Below are positions 37,208 through 52,200 of a stretch of 64,000 nt of DNA, piece after piece. Each line of letters opens with the position of its first letter. Position 1 is the stretch's first letter. The notes under the pieces were generated by a model. That model searched no databases. It was not told the DNA's origin and saw nothing but the letters and a program-made list of their open reading frames with translations. The DNA lies in the NCBI GenBank assembly GCA_949358305.1, contig OX442314.1, positions 13,385,060 through 13,449,059 of the forward strand, read 5' to 3'. A program made the position numbers and the translations under genes. Source of the DNA: Strigamia acuminata (taxonomy: Eukaryota > Arthropoda > Chilopoda > Geophilomorpha > Linotaeniidae).

Positions 37208-40200
37208 AATTTTAAAAATATTTTTTTTAATTTATTTTCTAATTTTTAGCTTACGAGCAATGATTTTCAAAAGAAAGAATAACTGGATATTCCGAAGTTT
37301 TGAATGCACTATCAGCAATGGCCTCTGCAACTTCCTGCAAAAAAGTCAATAAAATTATTTTTTATTACATTTATTTTTTATAGTCGCATTGGAATTCAAT
37401 AAAGCCGTACTGTACCTTAAAACTTATCTCTGTAACGACCGTATATCCGTGCGTGATGATTGGTTCTTCTTCTGAAGTTCTTCCATTCCAACAGTCCAGT
37501 TCTATACATCGACAACCTGACAGCAGACTTTGTCGATACATTTCGACAGAAGATTTTCCAGTCAGTTGATGGCCTGTAATAAAAATGACCGAACAAGTAA
37601 TGTCGTGCGAGAGTTAGGCAGCTCAAACATTCAAACATGCGCGTCAAAATGACGGACAGACGAATATTAAACACGTAAATCACCTGTCAAATATGTGTTA
37701 TGCGATGAATTTATGAAGTAATGCGCAAGAGGTTGGTTCATATCAGCATTCAAATCCACTTTTTCAGGCGCTACTATAGCATTATCATCACTCATTAAAT
37801 ATCTCATAAAACCATCCGCACTTAAAAAACCTGAAATTAATATAAATTAAAAATAAAACTCCTTCATTCCTAATAAAACACAAATTTCAGTTAAGATTTA
37901 AAACATGGCGGAGTCAACAATTCCAGTTTAGTTGTGAATTGAAATTTACGTCGAGAAAGTTCGTCTAATTAGGTTCACAAGTATGCTGGGATTGGCGCAA
38001 CAAGTTTTTGTAGGCGTTTTCTTACCCTTTGCAGCTAACGATTTATTCGGTTCATATTGAATGATGATGTCCCTGGCTCTCGGGATCGTGACGTACGGAT
38101 AGAGAATCTCGTTGAGTCGTGGATCCCGCTGTTCGTGATTAACAAACTGCACTAATTGCTCTGCAGTAAGGTGATTACTTTTCTTCTTCGAGCCTCCACA
38201 TCTGAAAGAAAATTAATAAAGCGTGTTATTTGATTCGTCAGCTTAAAACTAAATAGCTGACCCGACACAATTGTATGTGTTCCATCATCATCATCGATTT
38301 ACCCAGCAACAAAAAAACAAATACAAGTAACAAACAATTAATTAATAACTTACAATCTGTCAAAAATTCTATCCACTTCCTGCCTCACGGTTAAATTCCT
38401 ATAAAAGTTTTGAAAATCTTCAAACGTAAATTTACTAGGGTTGAGATGTTCCGTCTATTGAAAGTCAAAAATCAAAAATAATCAAATTTTTTAAATATTT
38501 TATTAAATTACTTTTGACGCCGGAAGTCCGGATTGTTCCAAAGCATTCTCCACTCGTTTTTTATCATCACGGTTTTGAGCAAAAATCTTCATGACACTGT
38601 GAAAGAAAACAAACATGATTGATGGCGAACATGAGCATTCATCACTTTTAAAAACTATTGTCGATCATCTCAGACAAAAATATTATTTTCCTTCACAAAT
38701 CAGACGCAAAAAAAAATAAAAATTTCTCCATGCCCGACCGAACCCGTAATGAAAATACATTATTTTTATTCTCGCCCTAAAAAAACCATATTGCACAACT
38801 AAAATTTCGTGATAGCTAAAGAAAAATAATAAGAGTGAACTGAGCTGAAAGCAAATCAATATTGCCAGCAAATCGTTCGAGTAACAAGTGCAACATGCGA
38901 CCGGGCGACTCTGCAATGCTCTTAATATGGCAAACTGAGTGAAATGTGATACTGTGCGGTTGTAATGTAATATTTCATTAAAGACACAACGGTAAAGTCC
39001 AGCTCGTTCAATCCATCCACATTTAACTCGATTTTGCTTACATTTACGCCCATTTCTAATTATCTTTCGGTCTAACCACACAATGGCCAAACTTTCCTTT
39101 TAATGCCAATTTAATTTGAATAGGCTTAAAGCCGCCATTGCTGTAATGAAAAGCGCATTGCCGTCTGCAATCCTCTCTTTATATTTATTTAAAGAATAAA
39201 AATAAAAAATATATTTAATTAGGACTGATTTTTTTTCTTTTTTAAATTCTATGTTTGTTTTTCTCGCTAAAGATAACATTCCAAATTGATTTTCCAGTCG
39301 TTGCAGATTTTAAAGAAAACGTGAAGCATATATCGCTCGAAATATCGACACCATAAAAGCAATATTAAAAAAAAAAATAATGTTATCATCTGACAAATAA
39401 AAAAAAATTGATGTTTTCCAAACGGACATAAAATCTTTAGATTCTATCACATTTGGCACCGAAGTGATGTTTCCGAATTCACATAAATACATCTACCGGC
39501 ACATCTTGTTTATCTAACACCAAACAACAGCAACCCGAAAGTAGCAGTCACAGATAGTTGTTTGGTGTAAATGACACATTGAATGATGTGTTATTGTAAC
39601 CCACAATTTGCCTTTAGACGCGCTCTAGTTTTTCTACAGCGAGTCCTGTTTGTCGAAGAATTAAGCGCCATCTGTGTTTAGATAAGCCTAAAGACCTTTG
39701 TTATCAGTAGACGAGTGAAAATGTGTCCAAATGTCCCCAAAATTTCTTTAAAGAATATTTATATACACTTATATCTTCCATCCCCAAATGTGAAAACTAA
39801 TGTTTCACCACTACTGTCTACCTCTGTAAATAAAACACTATTTCGCTTGCCGCCATCTTTTATACTCAACACCTGCACTTCAGCGCTTTTATCACATCTG
39901 ATTTGATACACATCACTCCAAAAAAAAAGCAAAACAGATGTTTCCACAACTCTGCATGCATGAATAGCAAATGCTATTGTATTTATGGCATTTCTGTATA
40001 CATCTAAATGTTGTATTTCTCATTTAAAACGCATTTTCCTGCATTTTCAAAACATTTTATGAATAAATCCCATTACACATCATCACTTTTCCTCTAAAAA
40101 AAAAATTCCTGTTAATAAAGCTCTCGTGCCCATTAATCATTGCGAGTGAAAAACACACGAAATCACCTGGCAACATTCCAAACCGCCCGAAAAAACAAGC

Positions 40201-43200
40201 AAGAAAACAAACACGAAGAATCAAAACCCCTTTTTCTCGTTCGAAAATCCAGTTCTGTTTTATTGGCGCTTACAAATGGCAGCGCCGGCAATATTCAACG
40301 TTCCAAAGGGTTCAGGTAAGACACATTCAAAGCATCCATCCATCGTCCGCCTCCTCTCTCTCTCACCCCACGTGCTGTAGTTAAGATGTGCCATCCGGGA
40401 GAGACGCATCCATTCGGCAAGTTCTTTTGCAATGCACTTGCGCACGACTCTGACCTTATTGAATTACCTTGAGCTTTTCACCTGCGCTTTATTTCACGAC
40501 GGCGCGGTGAAATACCTTCCGTTGCCACTTGTCTCAGTCGCACTAACAAACATTACTGCGAATCGTTTGTCGCAATCATCCTCCCCCATTCTACAGGAAG
40601 TTGATCTAACAAACATAAAAATTAAAAGCTGCACGGTGCCGTGTGAAATTGGAGTGTTTAAAGTCTTCTGTTAAGTAAATATAAACAGGGTTTCCGAAAG
40701 CAGTAAATCTACAAATTTAAGTGCATTCGTTTATAATAAAAAAAAATTAAAAAAAATTAACCGGATTTTCGAATAGCTAAGTGACAAGTTCGTTGTATAA
40801 ACAAACCAGTTAGTGTTTACGTGGAATTTAAATGGGAAGGAAAGCACTCTCTTTTCTTTTAACCATATTAAGAATGGAGTGAAAATAGGCATAAAATTTC
40901 AAACTTTTCTAATGGTAAACAACATTTATTGCAATGTTGTACGCGGTGATATCCAATGTAGCAGTGACGAGCTGTAATCCGATCAAATTGAATAAAAACA
41001 AAAAGTTAAGACAAATGAAATGAGTAAAAATGAAACAAGTGAAATCCCCTTATGAGGCAAGATAAAATTCTCTGCCAACTCGAATTTTCAAACGTGTCGA
41101 AACTAATAGGATGAAAGCAAGGTCGCAATTTTCCAGTAAAAGGATTTATAATTCCTTTTTTAACTTGTTAGAAATATAAAGATTTTTTTTTTATATTTGA
41201 GCTTAATTTCGATTCATTTAACCCCAGATTTTTTTTTATTTATGAAATAAACAGCCAGATGGTGTTTTCTCACTGCACTTTCTGGTAATATACCCATAAA
41301 TTTATACAAAAAAATTATAAATTTGATTTTAAAGCTGGAGTTTAAGCAGATATTGATTTATTGCTTTGATAAAATGTTAATTTCACACAAATTCCGCCTT
41401 TTATTGCCATAAATTACAATTTTTCAATGCATCACTTGTGAAATTTGATGAATTTGGACTGAAAGAACTTGAACATCTTTGCTAAAACCTCACCTAAGTT
41501 TCAAGTGATTCAAGTACCATCAGATAAGACTTGAAGAGTGCTAATAAAAATAGCATTAAGGGTAAAACGAGAGAAAAATTTACATTTCGTGTTGTTTCCA
41601 CACACAAGAAAGCCCCTCAAACAAATAAAAGTTTACAGAAAAAAAAATCACTTTCAAAGTCAATTTAACGTAAACAAAACCATTTCTAATACTTGAAAGG
41701 AAATTTAGAAGCACAACGGCTTTCGAGACCTCGAGTGAAAGACTAAAATTGTCTTTTAATTGGAAACGAATAGTTGAAATTAATGAGAAAGACGAAATTA
41801 ATTGAAATGCCAACTAGTCATTAACAACTATTCGCCTATTCATTTATTCATACAATTCATAAGATTCAAACATTGTAATGCATTTTCAACAATTTAATTA
41901 CCAAAAAACGAGGTCGAAATATTCACCAGAAAATCCCATATTATCGTTTGTATTTCTGGTGGTATTTTCCAATTCCAATCCTTTAATTTCATTCGAATTT
42001 CTGTGAAATTATTGATTTTTCCCCACGAGTACCACCATAGCGCCTCCCTGGCGACAAAATTAAAAACCACAACAAAGGCAATCTTTTAAATTCCACAAAC
42101 AACATTCGATCAATAAGCAATCAAAATTGAACGTCGAAATAACAATTTCGTTACTATGAAATAACATGTGGGTTCTGAGTAAACTAAAAATCCAAGAAAA
42201 CAAAGAAAACCCTTTCACTTCTGCCTCCATTGTGTTGTATATATTTTTTTAAAGACGGCCATCACATGATTCAAAAGAGTGAACATTCACGTGTCAAATA
42301 AAAGAAAGCTTCCTGCAGAGATGCTTAGAAAGTTTGCTTCGCTGAAATATGCATTTTAAAGCATTAGAAGAAGAAAAAAAAAAGCACACTTTTATTTTTT
42401 TAATTTAAAATTTAAATTTTTGACATGTTTTAACTTCGGCTGCGTACATTTTTTTGTTTACAGAATGTTGATAATATTTTAATGGCGTTAAAATAAATCA
42501 ATACACAAGCGGGGGAGGAAAAATCACTTATTAAAGGTTAAGTTAATTAAGTGAAAGAAGAGAGAATTAATTAGTTCTTATAAGGTTTAATTTACAAAAC
42601 AGTGACCAGTAAATTGTTTATATTAGTCTTGAAATCGACTTTAATTATAATTAAAGTCGATTTCAAGACTAACGACGTCTTGATGAAAATTCGATTAAGT
42701 AGCGAATAATGGATTGCGCTTTTCGAATAATATTGCGTTTTCTAAATTCAGTTTGACCGTAATCGATGCGACTCTAACTCCCGAGAGTTGCAAGTTTAAT
42801 AAAATTTCAACCCGCAGTTTTAAAGCTGAATCTCGCCCCAAATCTAATCTAACCAACATCGTAGCAATTAAATAACATGTCTAACTTGCCATCAAACATG
42901 TTTTGTTGTGCGCATGCCCATTGCGACTGAAAACAACTAAACCGATTGCCATTTTGCATTCTGGGTAATTTACATGAAAATGGGTAACACATTTACCATG
43001 TTTTCATGTACTCACTTATCTAGATAAGTGATAATGCAAATTTTACTTTTCTAGAAAACTGATCATGTAAACAAATCAGTTTTCCAGAAAAGTCAAACTT
43101 ATCTGGAAAACTAAAATCCACTTGTTTCAGGTAGATTTTGGGTGTTTTGCGCATTGCCATTTGCAATGTAAACACCCACTCATTGCTTATCTAGATAAGC

Positions 43201-46200
43201 TGACGTCACAACAACGCTGTAATGCAACTGTTTAAAAACATGGCGGCAAAATGGAGCGAGCACAGTGCTCGCAATGTTACAATGAATATTGTTACATGGG
43301 AAACACCAACGAAACAAAACAATATTTTCCGAGGTTGGCAGGAAGACATATTGTTTATGCACAGTGCATTGTGGATGATTAATGCGCAAGTTTAACAGAG
43401 TTAAATACGTCATATAACGTCACATTTTTTGGAAAACTGATTCTTTGTAAACACATGCAGTTATCTAGATAAGTAAAAAAGTAAAAATTCGCATTTTTAC
43501 TTATCTAGATAACTGGTAACATGTAAACATGGTAATTGTTAACTATACGTGTTATCATAGCAACACTACAATAGCATAACAATCAATTAATGTAAACTCA
43601 TATTAATTGTCCCATTCAAAATACAATAGGTGCGTTCAATTCTAAATGGTTTTCCCCGTTTTCGTCGTTTTCCTCGTTTTCGTCGTTTTCCCACACCGGA
43701 TGTAGATGCATTTGACGTCACATTTCGGAAATCGGTTTTCCTGAAAACCGTTTTCATGAAAACCAGAAAATCGTTTTCCCGGGGCGCCATTTTGTAATCG
43801 AATAAATCGTCGGTGGAAACACGCACAAAAATTTAGGTTTATTGAATTTATTAGTATAATTATTATGCCTTTAAGAACGATCGAATGCGGCCAATTTTCG
43901 GCCGCATTTGCGCGTCGAATGTGGCCAAATTTTCGGCCGCATTTGCGCGATCGAAAGCTACCGATTTTGGCCAGATCTGTGCTCAATGTTGAAAACCGTT
44001 TTCATCGTTTTCGGAAAACGATGAAAAACGGTTTTTGAAAGCTATTTTAGAATTGAATGCACCTATTTATCATCAACTAAAATATGAGGTAATAACAAAA
44101 AGAGATACATTAAAATCGAGAGAAGCAGTTTAAGAAAACAGTTGTTTAGTCTAAATTACTTTGTGAATGCGCCTGTAGTAATTTTTCATAAAAGGAAGAA
44201 AAAAACATTAAAAGGGACAACCAAGTTTGATCGACATACCGCAAAATTGACGTTTTTACGAGTTAAATTGATGGAGGAAAAAAAGGTGAAATATTAAAAT
44301 AGATCCTTTATGTAAAGGTCAAACACCCCAAATTGAAAAACCGACTTATCTTCGCCGGTTCTCAGACCCCCAAAAGCACATAAAAACAGGAAACTGCAAC
44401 AACGTGCTGCCAATGTGAGTGAATGGCAGAATGCCAAAATATAAACGCCAGCAACGGCAAAACCTTGGTCTGGTTCCATTCTAATTTCCTGACGACAGAG
44501 AGCGAAAAAACAGAGCTTGTCACCATTAAGGTTCATTGGAAAAACAAGAGAAGAAAAATCCCACAAATTAAATTCAATGATTGGAGTTTTTTTTCGTGTT
44601 TCTTAAGATAAAAAAAGATCAAATGCCGAGAGCTTCGGGGTTGTCTCCGCATAATTCACACATCCGTGCCTTTTTTAGACGAATGACAATTCGCTTTCTG
44701 CATAGTAAATAGGGAAAAAGAAGTCGCTTTCCATAACCAACTCAGACGTGCGACCAAAAAATAGAACAAATTTGTTCATGCAAAAGAGCACGTGCAGTAA
44801 CTTTGCTTTTTGCCTTTTGTAGAAACTTTTCTGTTTTTTTTCTCTCACGTCCAAATGTAATCCTCAAAGGACTGTGCGCGGTATCAATGATAAATCCAAA
44901 CCGACGATTTTTGGATCAGTCAATAAGTTCATTCAAAGTTTTTGCCAAAATCAAAGTGAAAAATGCCTGTCTGCGCACATCAACAACGATTAAATAATTT
45001 TTAGAAAGAATACTTGGTAATGGCACTATTCACTTGTGTGCATAAACGATTTTAGATTTTTGTGCTTTCGTGTGCAAAAAATAGAAATGTTTGAATTTGG
45101 TGCAGACTATATTTTCTCTTATTCTCTAGTAAAGAGCGGGGACAATTTACAATCTGTAAGCAGTGCGCGGGTTTCTGTTGTAGTTCGGGACATTATAATA
45201 GAGTAAAATTTGTATTTTTAATGAAAAATTTGAGAAGATTTTGAATTTGTAACGAAAAATTGAGATTTTACATGACTTTTTAATAAAGTTTTTCCATTTA
45301 CCTGAAATTAATGCAAGACTGCAACCTTCCAATAAAGCGCAGTAGGAAAAAAATTCATTTTGCCAATAATGCGCGGGTGCACAATTAAAGAAAATACGGT
45401 AAATATTATTTTTTTATGTTTCTGTAAACAGCAAAAACAAAAATACCTAAATAACGAGATTATTTCGCTTTTGTGTGTTTATAATTAAGTTTTTGAGTTT
45501 ATACGAGTAGAATTTCTGGTGGATGGATGCTTCACCTGGAAGCGCCATAACAATTGGCAGCCATTTTAAATATGGCTGCAAAAGTAAAAACCAAAACCAA
45601 GCATCAACCACTAAGACAAACCACTCCAATTGTGATTTCTCTTTTTCCAGTTTTTGATGATAGTTTGTGGCTGTTTGTGGTGTCCACTCCATTTCCCGTT
45701 AGAAGCAAAAACATGTACTTAGTGTTCCGCTTTTCTTGTAAAAAACGCATTTTTTTTCAGCATGACTTTGTGGAATCAAGATACTGCGTTGAACACCCGT
45801 TCTATTGTGCTTTTTCTCTATTATTTTTTTTCTATTCTAATTTTCTGGACGTCTGAATACATGAGATTAGAAGTTTTACCACTGCTCGAAGAGATAAGTG
45901 AGCAAAAAGCCGACATTTCCCACTTGTACATTTTTTTGAAACATCGATTAAAACGTACAATTATTCAACGGTTTTCCTCGTGCTAAATGGGAGAAAATTC
46001 CCGAGCTTAGCACAACGATAAAAGTATAAAGTTGAAGAGCAATTCCTACGATATATAAAGGAAAATTGAACATCGGTTCTGTTTATTGCGCTCGTCAAAT
46101 TAGTTTGAAGTCGTTGAAAAAAATTTAAAGCCTTCGGGTTTTGTTTTTAACAATTTGGCAAAGGTAGATAACGCAAAGATAATCCAGCGCGAGTTTAGTT

Positions 46201-49200
46201 CAACAAATTCTCCCCAGACGATTCTAATGATGCTATTAACCGAAACATAATTTGTTACCATTTTTTTGCCAGCTTATAGTTTTAGCTGTGTAACTGTTGT
46301 TGCGGTTTCAACCTTAATTTATTTTAAACCGTTAAAAATGCATCTAAATTTGTTGTTTTTAATTCAGGTGATAATGTCCCGAGCGTTGTAATTTCTAATT
46401 ACAAAATTTTAAAGAGATTTATTCATGATTGTATAAATAATTGCGAAAACACGTCTAATTTTCAGTTGAAATATTAACCATTTGCCACTTGTTATCCAAT
46501 GGAAAGATTTTTATCTGTTTTGATGCGGATTTAATTTTCTAATTTCCTTTAATTCTTTAATGCGGCCGTTATACATGCAAATTTCCATAGCGATAACTAT
46601 TAATTAAAATGTCACAATACGAAGCAATGATAGAATTTTCCCATTTCCTTCCATGCGAAGTGTTATAAATACATGTTCTGGAAATCAAACATTTTTCAGT
46701 CAATCTATCAATTTTCATGTGGCCATATAAAGTGATTTCGGAGTTTCCGCCAGAAATCCTTCTCCCAGTAATGAGATTTACGGAAAGCAATGCTCACAAA
46801 CACAAGTTGGCAACCAGGTCCCGAGCTAAACTCGGTGAACTGCACGAGATTTGTTGTGGGAACATTTTTTTTCGTCGAAACTGGCTCCAACAGCACTTGA
46901 GCTTTGAACGTCAACACTTGAGCTTTAATTTAAGTAACTTTGGTAAAAAGCGAGTAAAGACGAAAAAAAAACCCGTTTCATTCGGTGGAACTTCAATAAT
47001 ACAAGCATTTAAATTGCTTTTCAGACTGAACTAAACTTTATATTTTTAAAAGTATAAAACAGACTTTTATTATTATTTTTTTAAATATTTTCATAGAAAA
47101 TAATCTTCAATTGTCATGAATGCATGCATTTCACGAGCCAAAAAAAACTTTATGCTAATAAGAGAGAATAAGGCAGGAAAACGATGAATAATAATAAAAA
47201 AAATAAATAAAAAAAAGTTCACAACTGTTTTCTATAAATTTAACGACCGAAATGAAAAATGGCGCAATTCCCTACCCGCAGTATTCCACAAAGTAACATT
47301 ACTCCACTTCATTCACGATGTGCAAGCCAGAATTCCTCAGTTTCCGGCAAGCAGCAGGAAGTTTGATTTAATAGCGCACAATTATAACGAATGCCTCAAG
47401 AAATTACAATTTTCAATTTTAATTTCTCTCGGTAAAAACCACAACAAAAGAGTGCCAACAAAATGAATCTTCAGAACGCCAGGATCAATACTAATATTCT
47501 CGACTCTAATGTGAAAACGAAACCTTACTTTGCACGAAACCAAAAAACGTGCGGGTGAAACGTAAAACCTCAAGACGACTCTTATGTTACTCGCATTCTT
47601 CTTCCTCCAAACCGAAATGTGAAACAAAAGGAAATAAAAAAGCCCACCCTTGGTAATTTATTCTTGCGAAACAAACCAAAATCATTTCCGAGCTGACATT
47701 TGGGAGAAATGTGTCTTCTTCCAGTAATGCAATACCCGACCACTATCTCCCAATATTCTCATTCGCGAGAAACATGCCAAGAATCTTCTTATTCCCTCGC
47801 CCCACAACAAGTAATGGCAAAAGATAAACAATACCTGAGCCTCAACCCTAAACTACGCCATATCATCAAGTTTAGTTGAATTTAGGTGAAAACACTACGT
47901 CAACCTTACACAATGACACGTTTATATCTAAATTGTTTATTGCGCACGAGTGAATGGTGTTATTATTTTTAAAAACCACGTATTCGTTGCAATTATGTGC
48001 GCGCATACAGTCATTTTTCAGATTGTGGTGAACAAATTAAAGAGAAGATTTATTCCAGACTACAAAACAGCAGTACAAGCTTCCATTTTCATTTCTAAGA
48101 GAACAACTAAAACAACCAGAATGGCCTCAAAGCAGAACGGTAAAAGAACCACACAAGTTACTAAACCACTAATTAAACACATTTGCGGTTATAATTAGGG
48201 ATGAACCGTATATTCGACTGATATTCGGTATTCGGCCACGAAAAATGTTTGATAGTAGCGCACTCTATACTCGTGCGATCGTCACGCAAAAATGACACAA
48301 CAAACTGGCCTAAAAACAAACACATTTACGCTTAAGCACGTTTTTGCATACAATTTTGGATGTTTTTATAAACGGCATAAACTGAAACTTTAAACGCACC
48401 TACTGTAAAATATATTTTTTAATCATACGTGGCAAAATCTCAGAGTTACTGCAATCGAGGGCCCACGGAGGATAAAAAAGAAATATATGTATCTAATTTA
48501 ATAAAAACTGGGGACCCTAGCGCACGCCTTATGCCTAAATGCATCACTGTCTCCCATAACGAGATTTAGTGAATTAGTAAGAGTGAGAAAAGTAGAAACG
48601 ACTATGAAAATAACTCCTTTTTCCTTTTTATCTACTTTTGCAGTAATTTAGACTAAAAGCACACGTTCCTTTTGTGCTTTCAGATAAACGTCCCTAAAGA
48701 AATCATCTAAGATGTGGCTATAGGTTTACTTCCCAATAAACAACTGGGATCATTGCTTCTCCTTCCAACTCTTTTTTCTCCTTTCTGATGAATGTCTGGT
48801 CCAATGATCCTATAGGGGCGAATTAAACTCTTCCCCTATTCTTATATCATTCAACTTTAAATAAATAAAAGGAGAGGAAGAAAAGAACAATTGAAAAGTA
48901 GACTGCACAGATATGCTATCTATTTTCAAGCGCAATGAACAACTTAAAATAACGAATCTTTCCAGTTGAAATATTTGTCATTTCATTCAGATTTATTGTT
49001 CTACTATATTGTCGAGAAAGTTCAACGGGGGAAAAAATGAAAAAACATGTGTATGTCGGAAAATTCCAATAAAGCTGTAACGGTCTTTTTAATTTAAAAA
49101 ACCTTCGAAAATCTAATATGAAAACAAAATACCATACATAGCATCGTCAAAAAAAATACAGAAATACAAAAATGATGTAAACAAAAGCTCTTATGTGCTT

Positions 49201-52200
49201 GTTTTATTGTCGAACTGAACCAAGATGTAAAACGTTAAATGACAACATGGGCCCTCAAAAATCAGGAATTGGGGTTTATCAGCCGTCGTGGAAAACGAGC
49301 CCTAACAACCCAATCTATTCGATTCTGCCTAGCATGTACTACGTTTACATGCACCGAATGTTTCGAGTGGTGAAAAAATCAAATTGTTGTGTTTGCATGC
49401 AGAAAATAATTCGTGATCATTTTCGGTTTTCGACCAATGTACCAGAAGTGATGCGCGCATGCACAATAAAAATAGTTCGAGTTCACTCGAATTAAACAAC
49501 CTTCTGTGAGGGATTATTCACTACTCTAATAATCCTTGTCATCCCTGTTTACATGAGTTATGCACGGAATATTTCATCTCACTCGAAATATTCCGTGCAT
49601 GTAAACAAAGTACTAGAAAACGATGATAACAAAAGACAAGACAAAAAACATAGGGCGGTGATTACTGAATTTGTCACCAGTTTCAGTGAAGCCCCCGGCG
49701 TGTCGCCGAGTTCGGTTATATTTTAAAACAGCACAGCCAACATGGCACCCTAGCAACAAACATGTCTGCTCAAAGGAAATGATATATTGAAAGTAGGAGC
49801 GCTCTAATGTAATCAGCGTCCTTTTGCAATTAAATCAACATGTTTTTGAAACTCTTCTCTGGAGCATTCTAATACGATCAGTCCAGCGTCCTCTTTTAAT
49901 GAAATGAACAAGTTTCTGAGAAATCCAGCAGTAATGCGTCCACTAACCAATGATAATTAGTGGATGCTTTGAGTGAGGCGAGTTACAACAATTTGTGCCA
50001 ATTTTCAAGTTGTGTTAATTCGTTGTTATTGAATGCGCTTTTTTTTTTTGAGGGGGGGGGGGGGGGAGGGGGGAAATACTTCCAAAAAACCAAAATAAAT
50101 ATAAAAAATAAATATTGTGATTCATTCGCAACATTGTCCCCACGCTGCGTTTTTTATATTTTTGTTTTGCTACGTTTCATTTTTATTTTTTGGTCAATCG
50201 ACCGCAACGAAACTCGTCAACGGTATGTTAAGTTCGAAACACTACATGATGTAACTTCCAGTGCACAAAGCAAAATTCGTTGCCAAAGTGCCCGCTATTG
50301 TAATTCCCACGTTTAACTTTAGTAGAACAAAGAGCCGGAATGGAATAAAATAAACATTCCACGACATTAATGTAGTTTCAGGAAAATATAGTAATACTAA
50401 CTTTTTTACTGGAATTTTGCCATCTTTGTCCGTCTGTAAGGTCATCTTGATGTACGTCTTTTCCAAGAATGTTGTGGCACTAGCGTTGATTGCGAGCAAA
50501 TTGGTGGCCATTATCAGCACTTCGTCCGTCCATTCCTGAGACCGAGCAAAAGAGCAACATTTACAAACTTTTCCAAAATGACACAAACAAGTGGTCGTAG
50601 AAACAAACTAACTGCCGCTACGATTTTATTTGTTAAACCACCACTATTAAAAGCGAAGCAGCTGAGCCGGGACTTAAATCTTATAGCATAGGCTGTAAGT
50701 CTATGCTGAAAATCCTCTTATTGCATCATAAACAATCTTATTGCACCAGGACCAGACTGAGTAGAATTCTATTAGTTATACCTCAACTTTCACCTATATT
50801 AAGACCACGGCTTTAAAGTCTTAATGCCATATGGCGTCTGTGGCATGTGCAGACGGAAGAAACCACTAACACGTTATACTCGTATGTCTTATTCCTTCAT
50901 TTAAAGATTGATTAATGACATTAATGGCACTTAAATCTAACAAAAACAAATAGTTTTGCAACCAAAGGCCTTTTGATCTTGCGACCATCGTCAGTTGTAC
51001 TATTTATTAGATCACATATACTCTAGTTGCAGTCAAAAAGGCACTTTACAATCTGTACTCCCATTGATCGAGCATGTAGAGTATAGGACACTTTTCCTCC
51101 ATCACACACTGTCCAAAGCGTACGGAAAATATATCGTATTAACCCACCTTAAGCCGTTTATACAGTTTATACGGGTTAGAATAACTGGCGCGAAAACTAT
51201 TCTGGGCTTATTCATTCCGCGGTTGTGCAATTTCGTTGTTGCGAATTCCTAAGAATGCCTAACAACCCCCGCGAACCTAACCTCACCAGTGTTTTTTAAA
51301 CAAATCCCAGTATTGAAATTTTCTTTCCATTTTAAAATTCCGCGGTTAATCAGTAACCGATTTTTAAATTCCGCAATTATTTATTCCGCGATTATTCAAT
51401 TTATGATGCCCGGAATTTAAATTTGTCATTTATTTCCGCGGTTATTACCGGCATGCCTGTGAAAAGTGAAAAGTGCTGGTTTTTTGTTTATTTATTTAAA
51501 AGAGCCCGAATGGATAATTATGTTGGAATTTAGGCCTGAAATTTGAGTTCTCTTGATATTCTGAAGATTATTACAAAAATTTGGGAAAATTTATAGAAAA
51601 TTTGTCAATTTTTTACATTTTAGACATCTAAAAATTCTTTATGCTTGTTTTGGCTCAATTCTGATTGAAAAAAAAATCGTACTCACCTACACGAGCATGC
51701 CAGGGAAAAACTGGGTTTATCGGCATGCCGGTAAAACTCGCACTGTACCAACATGCGGCTTAAAGCGAAATAATACGATAATTTCAGTGAGACGGTTTAT
51801 TCAGTTTAAATGAGAGTTCGCAGTCGGAAAATTGTTTCGAGTCTTTCAACTATAACATAAAACCAGAAAAGTAATTTCCGCTTTATTCCATGAAAATGAG
51901 AGTTTCTTTAGATTCTTTTGAACCAAAATTAAGTCACGATTTATCACATTTCCCACTAAAGGTCTATAAAATCCATTCTCCGCCTTCAATTTAATGTTTA
52001 TTACATCTGTTAGTCCCTCAAATGTACACATTTAAACAGTTATTGTCCACATAAAATATTTTATACTTTTTTGCATGTACTTGAAATTGCCCTAAATCCT
52101 TCCATAATGTACAGCAAAATCCAATTTCTAAGAATTAAATCTTTTACGGATTTTATCCAATCCAACAGCAGAATAAAAATCCTTAGATATCGAAGAGAAA

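Larger units (their letters stand above)
38597..50401 (-). other. 11.8-kb intron of the PLCB1-class gene, repeat-rich
   Basis: It separates the exon ending IPVKN from the one starting VMKIFAQN. It contains the 50-bp palindrome (42623-42672), the elements at 42984-43543, 43629-44063 and 49339-49610, a CACCAAACAAC hairpin near 39516-39573, and a G-rich run at 50052-50073. Its many short open frames lack recognisable domains, and I see no nested gene. Confidence 0.6.

Noticed and set aside
37884..38152. Reading of the PLCB1-class exon past AAKG into KKTPTKTC
   Set aside because: A GTAAGA donor follows the Gly and the next exon continues the EF-hand/X-box sequence exactly in phase.
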